A stretch of DNA of 51,175 nucleotides from Acetobacteraceae bacterium (GTDB taxonomy: Bacteria > Pseudomonadota > Alphaproteobacteria > Acetobacterales > Acetobacteraceae). The notes under the pieces were generated by a model. That model was not told where the DNA came from, searched no databases, and was given only the letters and a program-made list of their open reading frames with translations. Position numbers and translations under genes: made by a program. The stretch is from contig CANJLW010000033.1 of NCBI GenBank assembly GCA_947475245.1, forward strand, positions 1 through 51,175. Direction: 5' to 3'. Shown here piece after piece: positions 45,880 to 51,175 of the stretch (its first letter is position 1; each line of letters opens with the position of its first letter).

Positions 45880-46874
45880 AACAATCCGCCGCGCTGACGA
45901 TAGAAGCTCTGCGTCTGCGCGACGTGCGTATAGGTGATGCGCACTCCGCGATAGATCACCGCGATACCGGCCTCGATTTCCGCGACAAAGGGCTGCCGCG
46001 ACACGTGTGGGCCTGAACGGAACGGGTTGCCGTCCAGCGTCGCATCCCACCCAACCGCCTGACCGTCGCCGCCGACGAAAACATACCAAACGAAATCACG
46101 TGTCGGCGTATAGGCGTCCGACCCGCTTAATCCCGGCCGAATCCGCGTGGTGCCGAAGTCCGAATCCAATCCCTGTCCGACGCGGATTTGAAACCCGGCC
46201 TGAACATGATCGCGCAGCGTGCCGACGCTGCCCGACAAGGACGGCAGGATATCGACATCGATGCCGGTCCCGGGGTTCGGCGTCAGCCCATAACGCCAGG
46301 TCTTCCCGGCGAAGACCTGCACGATGGGCATATCCTTGATCTGCGCCCGCCAGCCCTTGCTGACTTCCTGGCCGATCAGGTCGTGAAATCCGTTCTGAAT
46401 ATCCTCCGACCGGGCGGAGGGGCCAAGCACGCCGAGACTGAGACCGAGGATACCCCGCGTGGTGGTGGTATCGTGCAACAGAAACGCGCTGCCCAGCAGA
46501 ACGCCGGCATAGGGCCGGTCGCGGGGATCGGGCGTGGTCGCATCAGTCTTCTTCGGCGTGAAGATCGAATTTGAAAAATCGAGCGAAATACGCTGCCGAC
46601 CCGGACCCCAGACGTAATTGCCCAATCCCGTCAGCGCATCCGGCAGGAATGGCGCACCCGTTGAATCAACATTGGGCGACGTCCAGCCGAAGCGAATTCC
46701 GGCCGTGTAGTTTCGGTCGGTCCGGGCGATACTGTCATTTTCCGTCTGCAACGTCAGCACATGCGACGGGTCCGGCGCGGGTAACTCCGCCCGCGCCGGC
46801 AGCGCGCACACCATTCCGATACCCAAAGCCGCTCCGCGTACAAGCTTTAAAGCCCGAGGGGCAGAAACTCTCAC

Positions 46875-47054
46875 ATGATGTCCTTTACGATGCCTTTGTA
46901 TCGCACCGTTTATGCCCCGCGCGCGCACGCGATCGGCAGAGTCGGAATCTACCTAATTCCCCCGCCCCAAACGTGCTGGGTGTTTTCCGATCCTGTGATC
47001 CCCTGACGCGATAGACCACGTATTGATCCGTATTCGAAAGCAGAGGAACCCGTC
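46875..47054. promoter_or_regulatory. Divergent intergenic region, lpxR-like and lipoprotein genes
   Basis: This 180-bp non-coding gap separates two divergent start codons and must contain both promoters. GAGGAA (47042-47047) precedes the lipoprotein start. I see no strong operator palindrome. Confidence 0.4.
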
Positions 47055-47303
47055 ATGTCGAAACGCATCGTGTCTTCCGTCTTCCTGGTCGGGCTCACAC
47101 TCGCTCTGGGTGCCTGCGGTCGCAGCCCCGGCGATCGTGCCGTGTCCGGCGGCCTTCTGGGTGCCGGTGCAGGTGCCGCGATTGGCGCAGTGACCGGCGG
47201 CAGCCCGCTGACCGGCGCGCTGATCGGCGGCGGCCTGGGTGCCGTCGGTGGTGCCGTCACCAGCCCGCACGACGTCAACCTCGGCCGCCCCGCCTGGCGC
47301 TGA
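47055..47303 (+). CDS. Small glycine-zipper lipoprotein
   Basis: The 82-residue protein has a signal peptide with lipobox LALGAC, so Cys21 should be lipidated. It continues with two glycine-zipper hydrophobic stretches (LLGAGAGAAIGAVTGG, LIGGGLGAVGGAVT). The pattern matches glycine-zipper outer-membrane lipoproteins related to OsmB or SlyB in design, which are often induced by envelope or osmotic stress. It is the first gene of a run of small envelope proteins on the plus strand. Confidence 0.82.
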   Translation: MSKRIVSSVFLVGLTLALGACGRSPGDRAVSGGLLGAGAGAAIGAVTGGSPLTGALIGGGLGAVGGAVTSPHDVNLGRPAWR

Positions 47304-47342
47304 GCCTGACTTTCGTCGCCCGCAATTGATCAAGAGGACATC

Positions 47343-47819
47343 ATGTCTCATTTCGTACGAAACTCTCTGCTGGCCGCCACCGCCCTTATGGGCCTGAGCG
47401 CGCTTCCCGCAATGGCCGCGCCCGCAACCGCCGAAACCTCCGTGGCCGCGAAGCCGGCCCCGGCCCGCACCCATAGCCTGGAAGGCAACGTCGAGCAGCG
47501 CATTCTGAGCCTCCATGCAAAGCTGCAAATCACCCCGCAGCAGGAACCGCACTGGGTCCAGTTCGCGACCGTCATGCGCGACAATGCCCGCGCCATGGAC
47601 ATGTCGTTCCAACGTCGCGTGCAAACCATGCCCACCATGACTGCGCCGGAAAACATGGCGTCCTATGCCCAGGTCAGCACCGAGCACGCGCAACAGATGC
47701 AGCGCCTCGGCCCGGCATTTCAGGTGCTTTATGACTCCATGACCGACATCCAGAAAAAGGGCGCCGATCAGGTCTTCCGCGACGACGCGCATCGCGGCCC
47801 GCCAATGATGAAGAAGTAA
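47343..47819 (+). CDS. LTXXQ-motif periplasmic protein (Spy/CpxP-like)
   Basis: The 158-residue protein has a signal peptide (SLLAATALMGLSALPAMAAP) and a helical domain with LHAKLQITPQQEPHWVQFAT, which fits the LTXXQ motif of the Spy/CpxP periplasmic chaperone family. A second TXXQ-like helix occurs near the C-terminus (DSMTDIQKKGADQVF). Spy-type proteins bind unfolded proteins in the periplasm during envelope stress. AAGAGGACATC precedes the ATG. It follows the lipoprotein gene by 39 bp. Confidence 0.82.
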   Translation: MSHFVRNSLLAATALMGLSALPAMAAPATAETSVAAKPAPARTHSLEGNVEQRILSLHAKLQITPQQEPHWVQFATVMRDNARAMDMSFQRRVQTMPTMTAPENMASYAQVSTEHAQQMQRLGPAFQVLYDSMTDIQKKGADQVFRDDAHRGPPMMKK

Positions 47820-47830
47820 GGGGCACGATC

Positions 47831-48112
47831 ATGAAAAGCCCCGGACTCCTAGCCCTGGCATGCGCGATCGTCGTCGGAGCAGGCAGCATCCCTGCTGCTC
47901 CGGCTCAGGCCGCCGAACATCATGACCGCTACGAACGGCAGAATGAATGGCGCCGCGAGCAGCAGCGCATTTTGCAGCAGCAACGATGGCGCGAACTGCA
48001 CCGCTACGACAGCTATCACCGTCGTCCGGATGTGTATTACAGCGCTCCGCCGCTGGTTTACCAGCCGCCCGGCGCGTCGCTGAACTTTACCTTCCCGTTT
48101 TACAATCGCTGA
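47831..48112 (+). CDS. Small secreted basic protein, unknown function
   Basis: The 93-residue protein has a signal peptide ending near AAPAQA, then a segment very rich in Arg, Gln, His and Tyr (YERQNEWRREQQRILQQQRW), and a C-terminal hydrophobic strand LNFTFPFY. I do not recognise the family. It starts 11 bp after the LTXXQ gene and is probably in the same operon. Confidence 0.72.
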   Translation: MKSPGLLALACAIVVGAGSIPAAPAQAAEHHDRYERQNEWRREQQRILQQQRWRELHRYDSYHRRPDVYYSAPPLVYQPPGASLNFTFPFYNR

Positions 48113-48137
48113 CCTCTCGCGAAAGGCCCTCGACCCC

Positions 48138-48602
48138 ATGCGCTATATCAGCCTGCCCACCGTTGCACTGCTGGGCCTGGCCGCCGTTTCCGCCCTGGCA
48201 CAGGCACCGTCGATAGATCTGGAAACCGGCGCGCGGGCCGGTCACGAAATCGGCATCGGCGACTCCTTGCCGCGATCGGACAAAGCCAGCAACACCGATT
48301 CGGCCAACAGCCGGTCCACCATCGCGCCAACCCTTCCGGCATCGACCATTGGCGAGAACGGAGCGTCGCGCGACTACCTGATCAATGCCCGCGCCTCGCT
48401 CGTCGCCGGCCGCACCGGCCAGGCACAACAAGCCTTGGAAATGGCCGAAACCCGCGCGCTCGACCGATCGGTTGCGCAATCCGACATTACCAAAGCCAGC
48501 GAAAGCGCCTTCGTCGCCCGCGTCGCCGCCGCTCGGCGTGCCCTTGGCAACGGCGACAAGGCCCAGGCCATCGATCTGATCGATCGCGCATTGGCCGGAT
48601 GA
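48138..48602 (+). CDS. Secreted protein with C-terminal helical region, unknown function
   Basis: The 154-residue protein has a signal peptide (LPTVALLGLAAVSALAQ). It then has a low-complexity Ser/Thr/Asp region up to about residue 70, and an alanine-rich helical domain (LINARASLVAGRTGQAQQAL ... ARRALGNGDKAQAIDLIDRAL) resembling tetratricopeptide-like helices. Residues AGRTGQAQQALEMAE suggest a single helical hairpin repeat. No known family is recognised. It sits in the same small-protein run, 25 bp after its neighbour. Confidence 0.72.
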   Translation: MRYISLPTVALLGLAAVSALAQAPSIDLETGARAGHEIGIGDSLPRSDKASNTDSANSRSTIAPTLPASTIGENGASRDYLINARASLVAGRTGQAQQALEMAETRALDRSVAQSDITKASESAFVARVAAARRALGNGDKAQAIDLIDRALAG

Positions 48603-48618
48603 AAGCGGGAGAACGCCC

Positions 48619-48798
48619 ATGACCAAAGTATTCCTAACCTTGCTGATGATGTCACTCTCATTAACCGCCTGCGTGTTGGAGCCCGGTTACCGCGGCCGAG
48701 AGGGTGGTTGGGGTGATCGCGGCGGCGACCGAGGCGGAGAGCATGGCGGCGGCGACCGTTCGTGGAACGGTGAACACCGTGGCAATCGCGATCGCTGA
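48619..48798 (+). CDS. Very small Gly/Arg-rich lipoprotein
   Basis: A 59-residue protein with signal MTKVFLTLLMMSLSLTACVL, where LTAC is a good lipobox. The mature part is hydrophilic and dominated by Gly, Arg, Asp and His. A CGGGAGAACGCCC stretch before the ATG provides the ribosome-binding site. No conserved domain is recognised; the lipobox and position support it as a real gene. Confidence 0.68.
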   Translation: MTKVFLTLLMMSLSLTACVLEPGYRGREGGWGDRGGDRGGEHGGGDRSWNGEHRGNRDR

Positions 48799-48830
48799 CC
48801 CTCGCAACGAGGCATTTTGACAGGTGATCC

Positions 48831-49001
48831 ATGGGACTCGTTTTGATTATCGTCGTCCTTGTCCTGGTATTCGGCGGCGGAGGCGGATATTATGGATATA
48901 GAACATACGGAGGACGCGGCGCGGGCGGGGCACTCGGCCTCGTGCTTTTCGTCTTTGTCCTCGTCTGGCTCTTCGGCGGGCTGCAATTCAACCATTACTA
49001 A
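48831..49001 (+). CDS. 56-residue Gly/Tyr-rich two-segment membrane protein
   Basis: The sequence has an N-terminal membrane segment (GLVLIIVVLVLVFGGGG), a Gly/Tyr linker (GYYGYRTYGGRGAGG) and a second segment (LGLVLFVFVLVWLFGG). This layout is common in tiny proteobacterial membrane proteins related to DUF3309. AGGTG precedes the ATG. The permease gene begins 1 bp after its stop, so the two are co-transcribed. Confidence 0.7.
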   Translation: MGLVLIIVVLVLVFGGGGGYYGYRTYGGRGAGGALGLVLFVFVLVWLFGGLQFNHY

Positions 49002-49002
49002 T

Positions 49003-50091
49003 ATGATTACGCGCCCGGCGGACCCGAACCGTTCCCTTCCGGCTCGGTTCTGGCGCACCGCCTCCGGCTTCTGGTGCCGCCCCGGAGCCGCCGGAGCGTG
49101 GGTTATGACGCTGCTGCTGATCGCCAGTGTCGTTCTGCAACTCGGTCTGCAATATCGCTTGAGCTTCTGGAGCCGCGACTTCTTCGACGCGTTCGGTCGT
49201 CGCGACGCGCCGGCCTTGCGGTCGGAAGCCATGCTGTTTCTGGTCCTGGCGGGATTAAGCGTCGTGGTGGCCATCGGCTCCATCGGCGCGCGCATGACAA
49301 CCCAGCGCCAATGGCGTGCCTGGCTTACCAGACGGTTGATCGATCGCTGGTTGGCCAATAACCGCTTCCGACACCTGAAATTTGAACTTTCGGAAGATCG
49401 CAATCCGGAATTCCGCATTGCCGAAGACGCGCGCGTCGCCACCGACGCCCCCATATCGATGGCCGCCGGCCTGTTGAGCGCGGCACTCAGCACCATCACC
49501 TTCATCGGGATCCTGTGGAATGTCGGCGGCGACCTGACGGTCGATGTCTACGGCGCCGATCTGACTGTGCCGAAGTACCTCGTCGTGACCGTCGTGCTGT
49601 ATTCGCTTGCCCTGACGCTCGGCATGGCCGCGATCGGCCGTCGGCTGAGCAAGGTCATCGCCGGTAAAAACGCCGCCGAGGCTCAGTTCCGCGCCATCGC
49701 GTCGAATCTACGGGAAGCCCCGCCCAGCGGCGCTCAAAACGGCGAGGAAACGACAGCGCACCGGGCGCTAAGCCGAGCATTTGATACGGTTATAGTGAAT
49801 TGGAGACAGTTGTGCGTGCAGTTGATGCGGACAACGTTAGTGTCCCATGGCAATATGCTTGCCGCCCCTATTATCGGCTGGGTCCTCTGCGCGCCGAAAT
49901 ATCTGGCGGGTGCCATGTCCCTGGGGGAAGTCGCGCAGGCGGTCGCCGCCTTTGTCATGGTGCAGACTGCCTTGAACTGGCTGGTCGACAACTACCCCGG
50001 CCTGGCGGAGTGCATGTCCTCCGTCAATCGCGTTGCTTCCCTGCTGGTGGCGCTTGACGAGCTGGATGACAACAAGGACAAGCCGCAATAG
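49003..50091 (+). CDS. SbmA/YddA-like ABC transmembrane domain, no ATPase domain
   Basis: The 362-residue membrane protein matches the N-terminal transmembrane part of SbmA/BacA/YddA-like transporters: VVLQLGLQYRLSFWSRDFFD, TTQRQWRAWLTRRLIDRWLA, NPEFRIAEDARVATDAP, and near its end IIGWVLCAPKYLAGAMSLGE and WLVDNYPGLAECMSSVNRV. YddA relatives continue into a nucleotide-binding domain (about 580 residues in all). This protein stops at the junction, 2 bp before a strong terminator, with no sign of a lost ATPase downstream. SbmA and BacA (about 400 residues) also lack an ATPase and are proton-driven, so it could be functional. SbmA-type proteins import peptides. Confidence 0.82.
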   Translation: MITRPADPNRSLPARFWRTASGFWCRPGAAGAWVMTLLLIASVVLQLGLQYRLSFWSRDFFDAFGRRDAPALRSEAMLFLVLAGLSVVVAIGSIGARMTTQRQWRAWLTRRLIDRWLANNRFRHLKFELSEDRNPEFRIAEDARVATDAPISMAAGLLSAALSTITFIGILWNVGGDLTVDVYGADLTVPKYLVVTVVLYSLALTLGMAAIGRRLSKVIAGKNAAEAQFRAIASNLREAPPSGAQNGEETTAHRALSRAFDTVIVNWRQLCVQLMRTTLVSHGNMLAAPIIGWVLCAPKYLAGAMSLGEVAQAVAAFVMVQTALNWLVDNYPGLAECMSSVNRVASLLVALDELDDNKDKPQ

Positions 50092-50093
50092 CA

Positions 50094-50130
50094 AAACACC
50101 CGGTCGGGCGCGTTGCCTGACCGGGTGTTT
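50094..50130 (+). terminator. Intrinsic terminator after the permease gene
   Basis: AAACACCCGGTC (50094-50105) pairs perfectly with GACCGGGTGTTT (50119-50130), a 12-bp stem whose right arm ends in TTT. The left arm begins with A residues, so it can also act on the minus strand. Confidence 0.85.
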
Positions 50131-50149
50131 CAAATGATCCGCCACGCGC

Positions 50150-50308
50150 CTAGATCCGACCGAGCACCAGCAAGACAACGACGACGACCAGGATTACGCC
50201 CACACCGCCGCTGGGATAGTAGCCCCAGCCGACACTGTGCGGCCAGGTCGGCAATGCGCCGATCAGAAACAGGACCAGGATGACCAGTAGGATCGTGCCG
50301 ATACTCAT
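50150..50308 (-). CDS. DUF3309-family small membrane protein
   Basis: The 52-residue protein has MSIGTILLVILVLFLIGALP, then TWPHSVGWGYYPSGGVGVIL and a second hydrophobic segment. The LPTWPHS-GWGYYPSGG centre is diagnostic of the DUF3309 family. Function is unknown; members are predicted membrane proteins. Its start overlaps the stop of the upstream DUF883-like gene by 4 bp (ATGA). Confidence 0.85.
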   Translation of the reverse strand: MSIGTILLVILVLFLIGALPTWPHSVGWGYYPSGGVGVILVVVVVLLVLGRI

Positions 50309-50535
50309 CGGATCGACCGCGCCATCAGCGCCCCGGCCAGCATTCCGACGCCCGCGGCGACCATGACCGCCGTCAGCGGTTGCGCGCGCACCTGACGCGT
50401 CATTGTCGCCTGGGTACGAATTCCCGCGCCGCGGACTTCGTCACGCGCTTCACGCGCCATTTCGACCGTCGCATGCACGGCGGAATTCGCCGCGGAATTC
50501 AATGCCTTGGTCGCGTCTGAAAGAGTTTCACTCAT
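50305..50535 (-). CDS. ElaB/YqjD-like (DUF883) membrane-anchored protein
   Basis: The 76-residue protein has an amphipathic Ala-rich helix (LSDATKALNSAANSAVHATV, ARDEVRGAG) and a C-terminal membrane anchor (PLTAVMVAAGVGMLAGALMA) ending in Arg. This is the layout of ElaB/YqjD/DUF883 proteins, which tether ribosomes to the membrane in stationary-phase Escherichia coli. GGAGG supports ATG 50535. It lies downstream of a terminator that separates it from the PRC-barrel gene. Confidence 0.75.
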   Translation of the reverse strand: MSETLSDATKALNSAANSAVHATVEMAREARDEVRGAGIRTQATMTRQVRAQPLTAVMVAAGVGMLAGALMARSIR

Positions 50536-50560
50536 TACCATGCCTCCGCAAAAGGAACAC

Positions 50561-50602
50561 AAAAATGCGTCGCGGAGGACCGGGGCGAACCCGGTCCTCC
50601 GC
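50561..50602 (-). terminator. Intrinsic terminator of the PRC-barrel gene
   Basis: On the minus strand a perfect 13-bp stem (arms 50572-50584 and 50590-50602) with a 5-base loop begins 7 bp after the PRC-barrel stop and is followed by a T-run (50561-50565). Confidence 0.85.
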
Positions 50603-50608
50603 AATCGC

Positions 50609-51016
50609 TCAGGTGGCGTATTTGAACTCGGGAAGCGCCTTCAGCGAATCCTTCGTCGCGCCCCGCAGCAGCATCTGCTTGTCCTTGATTTCCAGGGAGC
50701 TATAGGGGACCACTACGTATTTGGTCCCCATGCCCAGAAAACCGCCGACCGACAGAACCGCGTACGGTACCTTGTCGTTCGGGGTCACGATCAGATCGTC
50801 GATCGTGCCCACCTGTTCGTTGGCCTCGTTGACGATATGCGCGCCGACGACCTTGGACGTACGATAGCCCGTGGCCAACGACAGCGTATCGATTTTCATC
50901 ATCGCCAGAGTCTGAGGCACGCCCTGGGAGAAGGCCGGTCCGCCGCTCAGCGCCGCAACCATGACGACCGCGCCGGCGAGCGATGCGACAGTACGTCGCG
51001 CAACAATGCCTCGCAT
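50609..51016 (-). CDS. PRC-barrel domain protein, exported
   Basis: The 135-residue protein has a signal peptide (VASLAGAVVMVAALSGGPAFS) and a PRC-barrel domain (YRTSKVVGAHIVNEANEQVG, TIDDLIVTPNDKVPYAVLSV, VVPYSSLEI). PRC-barrel domains of this periplasmic kind are common in alphaproteobacteria, often beside small stress-related proteins; their exact role is unknown. AGAAG lies 6 bp before the ATG. An IS5-type element begins only 11 bp upstream, so the native promoter is disconnected. Confidence 0.85.
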   Translation of the reverse strand: MRGIVARRTVASLAGAVVMVAALSGGPAFSQGVPQTLAMMKIDTLSLATGYRTSKVVGAHIVNEANEQVGTIDDLIVTPNDKVPYAVLSVGGFLGMGTKYVVVPYSSLEIKDKQMLLRGATKDSLKALPEFKYAT

Positions 51017-51027
51017 GACTTACTTCT

Positions 51028-51175
51028 GGGCACCTCTAAAAATTCGCCTGGCGACCGCGCCCGACCTTCGATTCAATAGGGCCACCGACCCGCCCGATTG
51101 GATTGCCGATGACCCAGCCCGGATTCTTCGACCTGAGCCACCGATACGAGACCCTGGACGCCAAACCCGATCCGC
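51028..51175 (+). mobile_element. Left end of an IS5-family insertion sequence (partial)
   Basis: The element appears to start at GGGCACCTCTAAAAATTCG (51028 onward), a plausible terminal inverted repeat, followed by a short leader and the transposase start at 51109. The window ends inside it, so the other repeat and the target duplication are not visible. Confidence 0.65.
51109..51175 (+). CDS. IS5-family transposase, N-terminus (partial)
   Basis: Twenty-two codons are visible: MTQPGFFDLSHRYETLDAKP then DP. The M-(T/R)-Q-P-G-F-F-D-x(3)-R-Y-x(2)-L-D-A-x-x-D-P opening is typical of IS5-group DDE transposases. The remainder lies outside the window. It is read away from the divergent PRC-barrel gene. 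Confidence 0.8.
   Translation, partial: MTQPGFFDLSHRYETLDAKPDP

Overview
The window is high-GC DNA with dense, mostly uninterrupted coding. It suggests an alphaproteobacterium of the Rhodospirillales, probably Acetobacteraceae-like. Support comes from an SspB-type ClpXP adaptor of the alphaproteobacterial form, a PEP-CTERM protein, class I fumarase, several Liv-type ABC transporters, DUF3309-like small proteins and many flavin- or CoA-dependent catabolic enzymes. This assignment is an inference; no rRNA or tRNA gene is present to confirm it.

Left edge (1-1266): mobile-element debris. The 3' end of an IS21-family istB and the element's terminal repeats stop at about 129, where they interrupt a P4-type integrase on the minus strand. 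Behind it lie 12-bp tandem repeats, a short site resembling a tRNA-Ser 3' end, and a C-terminal piece of a MazF/PemK toxin.

1267-11413: a PEP-CTERM protein, a luciferase-like monooxygenase, an M23 peptidase with an overlapping molybdopterin oxidoreductase, an orphan family-5 solute-binding protein, an FAH-family enzyme, MsrB, an NPDV-repeat protein, an MmgE/PrpD protein and a PaaI-type thioesterase.

11418-18501: a flavin-rich catabolic cluster with a Baeyer-Villiger-type monooxygenase, an SsuD-like monooxygenase, a second FAD monooxygenase, a VOC protein, a class III CoA-transferase and an MFS transporter. Read with the adjacent PrpD and thioesterase genes, it looks like a route for oxygenating an unidentified substrate and passing it to CoA metabolism.

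18624-29251: sspB and class I fumarase, a lone CoxL/XdhB-type molybdenum subunit, catalase, and a MarR regulator divergent from homogentisate dioxygenase, fumarylacetoacetase and a C69 hydrolase (tyrosine/phenylalanine catabolism ending in fumarate, which the fumarase can use).

29248-39700 (all minus strand): two adjacent complete Liv-type ABC importers, one with a LivM-LivG fusion, preceded by an MFS transporter. 39815-42839: a bicupin protein and an FAD oxidoreductase operon.

43065-51016: a REC-only regulator, a large hybrid histidine kinase, an LpxR-type lipid A deacylase, and a run of very small envelope proteins (lipoproteins, an LTXXQ/Spy-like protein, DUF3309-like and DUF883-like membrane proteins, a PRC-barrel protein) around an SbmA/YddA-like half-transporter without an ATPase domain. 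The right edge (51028 onward) is the start of an IS5-family element inserted 11 bp before the PRC-barrel start codon.
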